A program made the position numbers and the translations under genes. Shown here one piece after another: positions 28,169-36,447 of a DNA stretch of 64,000 bases. The notes beneath the pieces were generated by a model. The model saw nothing but the letters and a program-made list of their open reading frames with translations, was not told where the DNA came from and made no database searches. How positions within the stretch are numbered: position 1 is the stretch's first letter; every line of letters begins with the position of its first letter. Origin of the DNA: Pandoraea terrigena (GTDB lineage: Bacteria; Pseudomonadota; Gammaproteobacteria; Burkholderiales; Burkholderiaceae); assembly GCF_902459705.1 (NCBI RefSeq), contig NZ_CABPRU010000002.1, positions 186,001 to 250,000 on the forward strand, given 5' to 3'.

Positions 28169-28767
28169 CTTATAGAATGGCGTCCAATCCTTATTTCAGA
28201 AAGCATTGGAAAGGTTCGTCGACATCCAGGACCGCCATGGCGACGAGGCGAGCCGACAATAATCCAGAATTTCGCAGACGTTAGGCGATATAGACCGCAA
28301 TTATATTCGCGTTGTCGCACGCACATCCTTACTGCGGTGTTTTCGCGTGACCCGGGAGGGGGACGGCAGACAAACAGGGGCCGCGCAATCTTCACACTGT
28401 GCAGTCGTGCCGCGCGCACGTGGGTGACGCGTGTCGTCCTGATCGCCGCCGCCCACCGCACCCCGGGCGCCCCGTCTGGCGCGCTCCCAGGGCCGGCGGC
28501 AGGCACCGGCGTGGCAGCAACGCGACACAACTTCGATCGCGATCCGTTTCTCCACATTTCCGCGGCCATTGTCGACTGCCCTGCGCCAGCCGAACCCGCC
28601 ACGACCGAATCGGACCGACTGGCCGATGCGTATCGCCACATCGCGCTCGCGCTTCGTCATTGAATGCTTCGATTCCGCGATCCGCTTGTTGACGGCACTG
28701 ACGCCCCCCCCCGGTCAGGCTCGTGCTCCCCCCATCTCCGAAAGGAACCAGAGCGCCTCTCGATGAG
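28169..28767. other. Gene-poor gap
   Basis: About 0.6 kb between the small ORF at 28096 and the end of the epimerase-like gene at 28768. Open frames on both strands (for example 28301-28660 minus and 28337-28663 plus) are Arg-rich, lack ribosome sites and look like chance frames. The promoter for the second two-component operon should lie in the left part; I cannot place it with confidence. Confidence 0.4.
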
Positions 28768-29976
28768 CTACACGCTGTCGGGCTTGTTAGGCAGCGCGGC
28801 GACACCCATCGTCACGACCGCACCACTTTCCGCAACCGGTAAGGGACCATCGGTCGAGTGTTTCATGGTGGGGTCGGCGGTCAAGTCGGCGACGGCGTTG
28901 TGGTTGCGCAAGGACAGCGTGGCGAGCAGTGCCGCCACGTCGGGATACCGCAATCGATAGCCTAGTTCGCGCTTGAGTCGCGTGTTGGCGAGCCGGCGAG
29001 ACTCCGACATGAACGACAACAGCGTCGGCTCCAGCACGCGCCGAGCTTCATCCCGCGAAATACGCGGCGGCCGGGGCAGCGCCAGGGCGTCGGCCACATG
29101 ATCGAAATACTCGCCCATGCGCCACTCAGTGTCGTCGCTCGCGTGCACGATCCGCTGCGGCTTGCCGCGCCACATCGCACGCACCAGGATCGCGGCGAGA
29201 TCGTCGGCATGAATATGGTTGGTGAAGACGTCGTCGGACGCCTGCAACGCCGGCGTGCCTTTGCGCAGACGCAAGACCGGAAGACGATCCGCCGCGTAAA
29301 TCCCCGGAATGCGCACGAGCGTTGTTCGCCACGGCACGCGCGCATGCTCGGTGAAACGCCAGGCGGCGCGCGCGGCGCTCATCGACGCCGCGTGGGCGCG
29401 CGCCGGGCCGGCGGCCAGCACACGATGCACGCGATGGGCGTGCGTCGATGGCCTGCCGAGCGTGCGCACCGTGCGCTCCGCGTCCACACGACGCTGGCCG
29501 CGCGGCGAACGCGGCCGCGGTGCGCGGGTTTCGTCCACATAGGCGCCGCCGCAGTCGCCATAGACGCCGCTCGTGCTCGCATATACGAGAATGCGACGCG
29601 GCGCTTGAGGCAGCCACGACAAGGCACGCCGCCCTCCCTCGGGTACAATGATGGGCTTCGGCGGCCGGGCAAGTGCCGCGCGCAAACGACGGGTACGCCG
29701 GTCCTGGGTGCCGCTGCCGGCGACCCCGGCAGGCGGCGCCAGGTGCAGCACTCGCGGCGCCAGACGGCCGATGCGATGCAGGCTTGCCGCGTCGTCCAGG
29801 TTGGCGACAACGGGCACGGCCCCCGTCGCGCGCAATGCCGCATGACGCGCATCGCTCGACGTGACGGCAAAGACGCGAAAGCGTTTGACGAGGGCCGGCA
29901 GCGCACGCATGCCGACGTCGCCGCAGCCCACTACCAGCAGGCGCGGACGACCGAAGCGTTTTGACGAATTATTCAT
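28768..29976 (-). CDS. NAD(P)-binding epimerase/reductase-like protein (SDR extended)
   Basis: 402-residue Rossmann protein. The nucleotide loop is LLVVGCGDVGMRALPAL, a GxGxxG variant at about residues 13-29. The active-site segment is LVYASTSGVYGDCGG, with the SDR Tyr in the GVYG context. The C-terminal half has FTNHIHADDLAAILVRAMW and the epimerase-type DDTEWRMGEYFDHVA strand. The last 45 residues are unconserved-looking. The start at 29976 is only 15 bases from the divergent ATG of the reductase gene. The much longer frame opening at 31077 runs antisense through that gene and is rejected. The substrate is unknown. Confidence 0.82.
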   Translation of the reverse strand: MNNSSKRFGRPRLLVVGCGDVGMRALPALVKRFRVFAVTSSDARHAALRATGAVPVVANLDDAASLHRIGRLAPRVLHLAPPAGVAGSGTQDRRTRRLRAALARPPKPIIVPEGGRRALSWLPQAPRRILVYASTSGVYGDCGGAYVDETRAPRPRSPRGQRRVDAERTVRTLGRPSTHAHRVHRVLAAGPARAHAASMSAARAAWRFTEHARVPWRTTLVRIPGIYAADRLPVLRLRKGTPALQASDDVFTNHIHADDLAAILVRAMWRGKPQRIVHASDDTEWRMGEYFDHVADALALPRPPRISRDEARRVLEPTLLSFMSESRRLANTRLKRELGYRLRYPDVAALLATLSLRNHNAVADLTADPTMKHSTDGPLPVAESGAVVTMGVAALPNKPDSV

Positions 29977-29991
29977 TTCTCGGATTGTAGT

Positions 29992-31026
29992 ATGGCTTAC
30001 AACGTTACCCTCGTGCCGAGCGGGCGCGAGTTCCAGGTCGAAGACGGCGAGGCCGTGCTCAGCGCAGCGCTGCGCCAGGGCGTCGGCCTGCCTTACGGCT
30101 GCAAGAACGGCGGTTGCGGTTCCTGCAAGGCCAAGCTGGTCGAGGGGAGCGTCGAGCACGGCGCGCATTCCAGCTCCGCACTCTCGAAAGACGACGAGAC
30201 GCGCGGTTTCGCACTGCTTTGCTGCGCCCACGCCAAGGGCGACCTCGTCATCGAATCCCGCGAAGTCAAAGGCATTGGCGACATCCCGGTCAAACGCCTG
30301 CCGTGCCGCGTGAACGCGTTGGAGCGCCGTGCCGACGACGTCATCATCATGCGCCTGCAATTGCCCGCCAACGAACGTTTCCAGTATCTCGCCGGACAGT
30401 ACATCGAGTTCATCCTGAAAGACGGCAAGCGTCGCAGCTACTCGATGGCGACCGCGCCGCACGAAGAGGGCTCCCTCGAGCTTCACTTGCGTCACATGCC
30501 CGGCGGCGTGTTCACCGACCATGTGTTCCATCAGATGAAGGAACGCGAAATCCTGCGATTCGAAGGACCGCTGGGCACATTCTTCCTGCGTGAAGACACC
30601 GACAAGCCGATCGTGCTGCTCGCGTCGGGCACGGGTTTCGCGCCGATCAAGGCCATCGTCGAGCATGCTGCGCACAAGGAACTCGAACGGCCCATGACGC
30701 TGTACTGGGGTGCACGACAGTTGAAGGACATCTACCTGCGCGAACTGGCCGAGCAGTGGGCACGCGAGATTCCCGGCTTCACGTTCGTGCCGGTGCTCTC
30801 CGAAGCCGCGCCCGAAGACCAGTGGCAAGGCCGCACCGGGTTCGTCCATCGCGCCGTGGTGGAGGACCTGCCTGACCTGTCGAACTACGAGGTCTACGCC
30901 TGCGGGGCCCCCGTGATGGTGGAATCGGCACGCCGCGACTTTATCGCGCATCACCACCTGCCCGAAGCGGCATTCTTCGCCGATGCGTTCACCACCGAGG
31001 CCGACAACCCGGGCGGCGGTCAGTGA
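29992..31026 (+). CDS. Ferredoxin-NAD(P)H reductase with N-terminal 2Fe-2S domain (CDP-6-deoxyglucoseen reductase-like)
   Basis: 344-residue electron-transfer flavoprotein. Residues 1-90 are a plant-type ferredoxin with the cluster ligands in PYGCKNGGCGSCKAK and a fourth Cys in LLCCAHAKGD. Residues 100-340 are an FNR module, with FAD motif RRSYSMATAP, NAD(P) motif LLASGTGFAPIKAIVEHA and the C-terminal VYACGAPVMVESARRDF. This order is that of AscD-type CDP-6-deoxy-delta-3,4-glucoseen reductases and of multicomponent oxygenase reductases. No oxygenase or deoxysugar genes are adjacent, so the electron acceptor is unknown. Confidence 0.9.
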   Translation: MAYNVTLVPSGREFQVEDGEAVLSAALRQGVGLPYGCKNGGCGSCKAKLVEGSVEHGAHSSSALSKDDETRGFALLCCAHAKGDLVIESREVKGIGDIPVKRLPCRVNALERRADDVIIMRLQLPANERFQYLAGQYIEFILKDGKRRSYSMATAPHEEGSLELHLRHMPGGVFTDHVFHQMKEREILRFEGPLGTFFLREDTDKPIVLLASGTGFAPIKAIVEHAAHKELERPMTLYWGARQLKDIYLRELAEQWAREIPGFTFVPVLSEAAPEDQWQGRTGFVHRAVVEDLPDLSNYEVYACGAPVMVESARRDFIAHHHLPEAAFFADAFTTEADNPGGGQ

Positions 31027-31093
31027 ACCGAGCCGATCGAACGATGCCGCCGCGAGGCCACGCGGCGCGCGCGCCACAGTGCGGCCGTACCCT

Positions 31094-31123
31094 TTGACAA
31101 GCGCCGCGTCGCCGACTTATGCT
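31094..31123 (+). promoter_or_regulatory. Near-consensus sigma-70 promoter before the short transcription unit
   Basis: A perfect TTGACA at 31094-31099 and TATGCT at 31118-31123, spaced 18 bases. Transcription would start near 31130, right at the ATG of the Arg-rich ORF, giving a leaderless message. It is one of the clearest promoters in the window. Confidence 0.7.
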
Positions 31124-31130
31124 TGCCGAC

Positions 31131-31217
31131 ATGAACCTGATTGCCATCGCCTCGATCCGACGTCGCCGTACGCTGCCCCAACCGGGATGCCGCGCGGCAC
31201 GCTATCGACTGCGATAA
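31131..31217 (+). CDS. Putative 28-aa Arg-rich leader ORF
   Basis: ATG at 31131 and stop TAA at 31215 give 28 codons, eight of them Arg, including four in a row at positions 10-13 (IRRRRT) and four in the last eight residues. Three of the eight are CGA. It lies between a consensus promoter and an intrinsic terminator, 93 bases before an acetylornithine-transaminase-family gene. This is the layout of a transcription attenuator, with Arg codons suiting an arginine-pathway gene. There is no Shine-Dalgarno site. Chance frames in this GC-rich DNA are often Arg-rich, so the Arg content alone is weak evidence. Confidence 0.35.
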   Translation: MNLIAIASIRRRRTLPQPGCRAARYRLR

Positions 31218-31240
31218 CTCACAAGTTCTCAAGCAAAGCG

Positions 31241-31270
31241 AAGCCACGGGCAACCCCCGTGGCTTTTTTT
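31241..31270 (+). terminator. Intrinsic terminator/attenuator hairpin before the transaminase gene
   Basis: An 8-base-pair GC-rich stem (GCCACGGG 31243-31250 with CCCGTGGC 31256-31263), extendable by A-U pairs, has a 5-base loop and is followed at once by seven T. A textbook Rho-independent terminator. It is 215 bases after the reductase gene and 41 before the transaminase ATG, so it ends either the reductase message, the short unit starting near 31130, or both. Confidence 0.9.
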
Positions 31271-31310
31271 ATGCTTCCGTCTCGCCCACCCTTGTCCTTC
31301 GGAGACCGTC

Positions 31311-32570
31311 ATGTCGCTTGCCAACCCGTCCGCCCCCCCTGCACCCACTGCGCCCAAGGCGGCCCGCCACGCCAGGTTCACGGAATTTCCGACCCAGGCG
31401 TTGCTGCCCATCACGTCGCGCCCGGAGATCGTCTTCACGCGCGGCAAGGGCGGCTGGCTGTATGACCACGAAGGCAAGCGATATCTCGACTTCATCCAGG
31501 GCTGGGCCGTCAACAGCCTCGGCCATTGCCATCCGGTGATGCGCGACGCGCTCGCGACGCAAAGCGGCTTGTTGCTCAATCCGAGCCCCGCGTACTACAA
31601 CGTGCCGATGATCGAGTTGGCCGACCTGCTCGCCACGCGCTCGGGGCTCGGCAAGGTCTTCTTCGCGAACAGCGGCGCCGAGGCGAACGAGAGCGCGATC
31701 AAGCTTGCACGCAAGTGGGGGCAACTGCATCCGAATCCGTCGGGCGGCGCGCGCTTCGAGATCATCACGTTCAAGGACGCCTTCCATGGCCGCACGCTCG
31801 CCACCATGTCGGCGAGCGGCAAGCCCGGCTGGGACACGATCTTTGCCCCGCAGGTGCCGGGCTTCCCGAAGGCCGAACTGAACAATCTCGCCTCCGTCGA
31901 AGCCCTCATCGGTCCCGACACCGTCGCCGTGATGCTCGAACCGATTCAAGGCGAAGCCGGTGTCGTGCCGGCCACCGACACATTTCTGAAGGAACTGCGC
32001 GTTCTCACGAAATCGCGCGGACTCCTGCTGATCGTGGATGAAGTGCAAACCGGCTGCGGACGTACCGGCACCCTCTTCGCGCATCAGCAGGCCGGCATCG
32101 TGCCCGACATCATGACGCTCGGCAAAGGCATTGGCGGCGGCGTGCCGCTCGCGGCGATGCTCTGCGACGACGCATTCGCCGTCTTCCAGCCGGGCGACCA
32201 GGGCGGCACGTACAACGGCAATCCGCTCATGTGCGCCGTCGGCCTCGCGGTCATGCGCACCGTCAGTGCACCGGGCTTCCTCGAATTCGTGCGCGCGCAG
32301 GCCGACTACCTGAGCGCCGGATTGCAACACCTGTCATCGCGCTACGGTGGCGAGGGCGAGCGCGGCGCCGGCCTGCTGCGTGCATTGCGGCTCGGTCGCG
32401 ACATCGGCCCGCAACTGGTGGACGCCGCACGTGAGATGGCGCCCGACGGGCTGCTGCTCAACTCGGCGCGTCCGAACCTGCTGCGCTTCATGCCCGCCCT
32501 GAACGTGAGCCGCGACGAGATCGACCAGATGCTGTCGATGCTCGACACGCTGCTTGCCCGACACGCTTAA
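31311..32570 (+). CDS. Acetylornithine transaminase-family PLP aminotransferase
   Basis: 419-residue class III aminotransferase. The substrate half has [17 protein letters not shown]. The PLP-binding glycine loop is [35 protein letters not shown] holds the PLP-pyridine Asp, and the catalytic Lys is in [17 protein letters not shown]. The dimer-face motif is [11 protein letters not shown]. Length and motifs suit ArgD (N-acetylornithine to N-acetylglutamate semialdehyde) or a close omega-transaminase. A GGAG site precedes the ATG. It may be governed by the promoter/terminator unit directly upstream. Two acetyltransferase genes follow on the same strand, which could belong to the operon. Confidence 0.9.
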   Translation: MSLANPSAPPAPTAPKAARHARFTEFPTQALLPITSRPEIVFTRGKGGWLYDHEGKRYLDFIQGWAVNSLGHCHPVMRDALATQSGLLLNPSPAYYNVPMIELADLLATRSGLGKVFFANSGAEANESAIKLARKWGQLHPNPSGGARFEIITFKDAFHGRTLATMSASGKPGWDTIFAPQVPGFPKAELNNLASVEALIGPDTVAVMLEPIQGEAGVVPATDTFLKELRVLTKSRGLLLIVDEVQTGCGRTGTLFAHQQAGIVPDIMTLGKGIGGGVPLAAMLCDDAFAVFQPGDQGGTYNGNPLMCAVGLAVMRTVSAPGFLEFVRAQADYLSAGLQHLSSRYGGEGERGAGLLRALRLGRDIGPQLVDAAREMAPDGLLLNSARPNLLRFMPALNVSRDEIDQMLSMLDTLLARHA

Positions 32571-32653
32571 CGCATCGGTTCGATGCGCGCTGCGGCATGC
32601 CCGGAACCACTCGGGCAGCGTGGCGCGCCCCTATCGCACAGGAGACACGCGCA

Positions 32654-33151
32654 ATGCACGATCTGAGTCACGGACATCCAATACCGCCCGCCGATGCCAT
32701 CGTCGACATCTCGTCCGATCCGGCACGGCTCGACATCGGCTTCATCCATCATGCGCTCTCGACGCAAACGTATTGGGCGAAGGACATCCCGCGCGTCACG
32801 CTGATGCGCGCCATCGCCCACTCGCTGTGCTTCGGTGCCTATGCCACACAAGTCGAAGGGGGCGCTGCGCGTCAGGTCGGCTTCGCCCGCGTGATTACCG
32901 ATCGCGCAACGTTCGCGTATCTGGCCGACGTCTTCGTCGATCCGTCAATGCGCGGGTTCGGTATCGGCAAGCGCCTTTGCGAGAACGTGCTCGCGCATCC
33001 CGCCTTGCAAGGGCTGCGACGCTTCCTGCTCGCCACCACCGACGCGGCGGGCCTTTACGCCCGTTATGGGTTCGAACCGCTCGACCCCGTGAACAAGATG
33101 ATGCAGATCCACCGGCCCGACATCTACACCGGGCGACAGGACGCACCATGA
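32654..33151 (+). CDS. GNAT acetyltransferase
   Basis: 165-residue GNAT-fold protein. The acetyl-CoA loop is in VFVDPSMRGFGIGKRLCENVL (RGFGIGK), followed by LRRFLLATTDAAGLYARYGFEPL, the usual alpha4/beta5 region. AGGAGA precedes the ATG at 32654. It overlaps the next GNAT gene as ATGA, so the two acetyltransferases are made together. It starts 83 bases after the transaminase gene. The substrate is unknown. Confidence 0.85.
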   Translation: MHDLSHGHPIPPADAIVDISSDPARLDIGFIHHALSTQTYWAKDIPRVTLMRAIAHSLCFGAYATQVEGGAARQVGFARVITDRATFAYLADVFVDPSMRGFGIGKRLCENVLAHPALQGLRRFLLATTDAAGLYARYGFEPLDPVNKMMQIHRPDIYTGRQDAP

Positions 33152-33627
33152 TCGCCACGTCCGACAACGTTCGCATCCGCTGTTTCGACGACGCGGATAC
33201 CGACGCCGTGCTCGCGCTCTGGTGCGAAGCATTTCCCGAATACCTCGCGGCCGACAAACCGCATCGTGAGCCACGCCGTTCGATCGCCAACAAGGTCGCG
33301 CTGCGTGACGGGTTGTTCTTCGTTGCCGCGTGCGACCGTCAAATCGTGGGCACGGTCATGGCCGGGTATGACGGTCATCGTGGCTGGGTCTATTCCCTGG
33401 CGGTGGCGCGGGCGCTGCGACGTCGCGGCGTGGCGAGCGCCCTGCTGCGCCACGCCGAGTGCGTGCTGGCCGAGCGAGGCTGTCTCAAGCTCAATCTGCA
33501 AGTACTCACGCAGTCGCGCGAAGCACTGGCGTTCTACACCGCGCACGGCTATGCCACCGACGATGTCGTAAGCCTCGGCAAACGGCTGCCGCTCGCACAG
33601 GGGACGACACTGGCGACACCGCTGTAG
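33148..33627 (+). CDS. GNAT acetyltransferase, RimI/YpeA-like
   Basis: 159-residue GNAT protein. The core is GWVYSLAVARALRRRGVASALLRHAE, with the acetyl-CoA loop RRRGVA, then CLKLNLQVLTQSREALAFYTAHGYATDD. The latter resembles the YpeA group, whose LNLQV and Y-x-x-x-G-Y segments are typical. It is translationally coupled (ATGA) to the preceding GNAT gene. A strong hairpin follows at 33705. The substrate is unknown. Confidence 0.85.
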   Translation: MIATSDNVRIRCFDDADTDAVLALWCEAFPEYLAADKPHREPRRSIANKVALRDGLFFVAACDRQIVGTVMAGYDGHRGWVYSLAVARALRRRGVASALLRHAECVLAERGCLKLNLQVLTQSREALAFYTAHGYATDDVVSLGKRLPLAQGTTLATPL

Positions 33628-33704
33628 CCCGGCCACCCGGCCAGACGGCGATGCGCGGAACGCCCGTGGCAAGAATAGCGCTCGGCGCGAAACGACGGAA
33701 AACA

Positions 33705-33738
33705 CGAAGGGCGCCGGAGTTGCCTGCGGCGCCCTTCG
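33705..33738. terminator. Hairpin between convergent GNAT and livF genes
   Basis: A perfect 12-base-pair stem (CGAAGGGCGCCG, 33705-33716, with its complement, 33727-33738) and a 10-base loop, lying between convergent stops at 33627 and 33785. No long T run, but it is positioned to end both messages. Confidence 0.65.
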
Positions 33739-33784
33739 CGACCCTTCGCACTTCGTCCGGCTTGCGCCGGACGCTCATGCCCGT

Positions 33785-34498
33785 TTATTCCCCGAGATAC
33801 GCGGCGCGCACCTTCGGATCGTCGAGCATGTCTTTCGCGTTACCGGTCATGGTGACCAGACCGCTGTCCATCACGTAGCCTCGGTGCGCGGCTTGCAGCG
33901 CCAGACGCGCGTTCTGCTCCACGAGCAGCACCGTCACCCCCTCGCCCGACACCGTGCGCACCACCTCGAAGATCTTCTCGACCATGATCGGCGAGAGCCC
34001 CATCGACGGCTCGTCGAGCAGCAGCAGCTTGGGCTGACTCATGAGCGCGCGCGCCATGGCGAGCATCTGCTGCTCACCGCCCGAGAGCGTGCCCGCGAGT
34101 TGGTCACGACGCTCCTGCAAACGCGGGAAGATGCCGAACATCTTGTCGACGTCCCGCTTGATCCCCGCGGTGTCGTTGCGGAGATAGGCGCCCATCTGCA
34201 TGTTCTCGAGAATGGTCATGCGCGTGAAAATGCCCCGCCCTTCCGGCACCATCGCGAGCCCCTTCTTGAGCAGATCGAACGCCTTCACGCCACGAATCGA
34301 CTTGCCCAGATACTCGATGTCGCCATCGGCCCACGGCAGCAGACCGGTGATCGCCTTCATCGTGGTCGTCTTGCCCGCCCCGTTCGCGCCGATAAGCGTG
34401 ACCAGTTCGCCCGGCTCGATGCTCAAGTCGATTCCCTTGACTGCCTTGATCCCGCCGTAAGCGACTTTCAGGCCCTTGATCGTCAACATTGCGCTCAT
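33785..34498 (-). CDS. livF: Branched-chain amino acid ABC transporter ATPase LivF
   Basis: 237-residue ATPase. Walker A is IGANGAGKTTTMKAI, the signature is LSGGEQQMLAMARAL, Walker B is LLLLDEPSMGL and the switch His is in LLVEQNARLAL. It energises high-affinity uptake of Leu, Ile and Val with LivG. The ATG at 34498 overlaps the livG stop by one base (TGATG); the TTG one codon upstream is a less likely start. Last gene of the livKHMGF operon. Confidence 0.96.
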   Translation of the reverse strand: MSAMLTIKGLKVAYGGIKAVKGIDLSIEPGELVTLIGANGAGKTTTMKAITGLLPWADGDIEYLGKSIRGVKAFDLLKKGLAMVPEGRGIFTRMTILENMQMGAYLRNDTAGIKRDVDKMFGIFPRLQERRDQLAGTLSGGEQQMLAMARALMSQPKLLLLDEPSMGLSPIMVEKIFEVVRTVSGEGVTVLLVEQNARLALQAAHRGYVMDSGLVTMTGNAKDMLDDPKVRAAYLGE

Positions 34499-35271
34499 CA
34501 ATGGCCTCCCGAACCCAGATACGCTTCAATCACCGCCGGATTTTTTTGCACATCCTGCGGCAAACCCTCGGCAATCACCTTGCCGTAATCCAGCACCGTC
34601 ATGCGGTTGCACAAGCCCATCACCAGCTTCACGTCGTGCTCGATGAGCAGGATCGTCCTGCCGTCGCTACGGATCTTGTCGAGCAAGCCACGCAACTCGA
34701 CCTTCTCGGTTGCATTCATGCCGGCGGCCGGCTCGTCGAGCGCGAGCAGCTTGGGATCGGTCGCCAACGCACGCGCGATCTCCAGACGGCGCTGGTGGCC
34801 GTACGAGAGGTTCGCCGCCGTGTAGTTGGCATACTTCGCCACGCCCACGTACTCGAGCAGTTCCATCGCGCGATCGCGAATGGCGCGCTCCTCGGCCCTC
34901 GCGCGCGGGTAACGAACGATCGCGCCGATCACGCCCATCTTGGTTCGCACGTGGCGGCCGACCATCACGTTCTCGACCACGGTCATGCCGCCGAACAGGC
35001 GAATGTTCTGGAACGTGCGGGCAATCCCCGCCTTCGCCACTTCGTGCACGGCGGTCGGCTTGTAGGTCGAGCCGTCGAGCCTGAACTCGCCCGAGTCCGG
35101 CGTATAGAGGCCGGTGATCACATTGAAGAACGTGGTCTTGCCAGCACCGTTCGGGCCGATCAGCCCATAGATTTGCCCCGGCTTGATCTCCAGGCCCACA
35201 TCGGTGAGGGCCTGCAGACCGCCGAAGCGCTTGTTCACGCCCTTGACGGACAGAAGAATTTGTTCGCTCAT
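34498..35271 (-). CDS. livG: Branched-chain amino acid ABC transporter ATPase LivG
   Basis: 257-residue ATPase. Walker A is IGPNGAGKTTFFNVI, the signature is LSYGHQRRLEIARAL, Walker B is LLALDEPAAGMN and the switch His is in LLIEHDVKLVM. The Gly-x-Thr helix typical of LivG (GIARTFQNIRLF) is present. It pairs with LivF under the LivHM channel. 21 bases separate it from livM, and its stop overlaps the livF ATG. Confidence 0.96.
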   Translation of the reverse strand: MSEQILLSVKGVNKRFGGLQALTDVGLEIKPGQIYGLIGPNGAGKTTFFNVITGLYTPDSGEFRLDGSTYKPTAVHEVAKAGIARTFQNIRLFGGMTVVENVMVGRHVRTKMGVIGAIVRYPRARAEERAIRDRAMELLEYVGVAKYANYTAANLSYGHQRRLEIARALATDPKLLALDEPAAGMNATEKVELRGLLDKIRSDGRTILLIEHDVKLVMGLCNRMTVLDYGKVIAEGLPQDVQKNPAVIEAYLGSGGH

Positions 35272-35292
35272 AGTCAGGTCATCTCCCTCAAC

Positions 35293-36429
35293 TTACAGTG
35301 TCCGCTCTTCTGGACGCGGCGACGGCCACAGGCCGGCCGGACGGTACAGCATGATCAGGATCATGGCCAGACCGTACAGCAATTGCCGGATCACTTCGGG
35401 ATCGACGATGACGCTGCCAAACAGGCTCGTCTGCAACGGGCCCATGGTCGAGCGCAGGATTTCCGGGAAGGCCGAGAGCAGGATACCGCCCAGGATCACG
35501 CCCGGAATGTGGCCCATGCCGCCGAGCACCACCATCGAGAGCACAATGATCGACTCCCAGAAGGTGAACGACTCGGGCGAGACGAAGCCCTGGAACGCCG
35601 AGAACATGCCGCCGGCCACACCGCCGAACGACGCGCCCATGGCAAACGCGAGCAACTTGATGTTGCGCGTATTGATACCCATCGCCTTGGCGGCGATTTC
35701 ATCTTCACGGATGGCCACCCAGGCACGTCCGATGCGCGAGTGCTGCAACCGCACGCAGATGAACGCAATGAGCAACGCCAGGAACACGAACAGGTAGTAG
35801 TACATGTACACCGAGTTGACCTGGATCCCGAAGATGTTGTGCGCCTTCGAGAAATCGAAGCCAGCAAACGATGCGGGCTCGATGCCGGTGATCCCCTTCG
35901 GGCCATTGGTGATGTTCACCGGCCGGTCCAGGTTGTTCATGAAGATGCGGATGATCTCACCGAATCCCAACGTCACGATGGCCAGGTAGTCGCCACGCAG
36001 ACGCAGCGTCGGCGCACCGAGCAGGATGCCGAAGGTGGCGGCGACCGCTGCCCCGATCGGAATCGTGAACCACACCGGCACATGCAGCCCACCAGGGAAC
36101 AGATGCGCGATCCACGCAAAATGGAGCGTGAGGTGAGGCGAACTGAGGAAGGCAGTGACGTACGCGCCCACGGCATAGAACGCGATGTAGCCCAGGTCGA
36201 GCAGGCCGGCGAAGCCCACCACGATGTTCAGGCCCAGCGCGAGCATGATGTACAGCAGCGCGAAGTCGAGCACGCGCACCCAGTAGTTGCCGCCGGCGTA
36301 GCCGACGAGTACCGGCGCGACAATCGCCGCGATGAGGAAGAACGCGAGGCCGCGATAGGCTTTGCGGGCGGCTGCCGCCTCGGTGAGGGGCGTCGCTGCG
36401 CCGGCGGAGGTTTGCACGGGTTGATTCAT
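35293..36429 (-). CDS. livM: Branched-chain amino acid ABC permease LivM
   Basis: 378-residue inner-membrane permease with about 9-10 helices starting near residue 27 (GLAFFLIAAIVAPVLVGYAGG). The EAA-type loop is FVAIREDEIAAKAMGINTRNIKLLAFAMGASFGG (shown by its core AIREDEIAAKAMGIN), which contacts LivG. The C-terminal region is GLAMILIMLYRPAGLWP, as usual. It follows livH after 18 bases. It forms the translocation pore with LivH. Confidence 0.95.
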   Translation of the reverse strand: MNQPVQTSAGAATPLTEAAAARKAYRGLAFFLIAAIVAPVLVGYAGGNYWVRVLDFALLYIMLALGLNIVVGFAGLLDLGYIAFYAVGAYVTAFLSSPHLTLHFAWIAHLFPGGLHVPVWFTIPIGAAVAATFGILLGAPTLRLRGDYLAIVTLGFGEIIRIFMNNLDRPVNITNGPKGITGIEPASFAGFDFSKAHNIFGIQVNSVYMYYYLFVFLALLIAFICVRLQHSRIGRAWVAIREDEIAAKAMGINTRNIKLLAFAMGASFGGVAGGMFSAFQGFVSPESFTFWESIIVLSMVVLGGMGHIPGVILGGILLSAFPEILRSTMGPLQTSLFGSVIVDPEVIRQLLYGLAMILIMLYRPAGLWPSPRPEERTL

Positions 36430-36447
36430 GATGTCGTTTCTCCCCGC

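Noticed and set aside
28301..28663. Open frames on both strands in the gap near 28.5 kb
   Set aside because: No ribosome site, Arg-rich chance composition and no recognisable fold or motif.
29977..31077. A 367-residue N-terminal extension of the epimerase-like gene
   Set aside because: It overlaps the whole ferredoxin-reductase gene in antisense; homology-like sequence starts only at MNNSSKRFGR.
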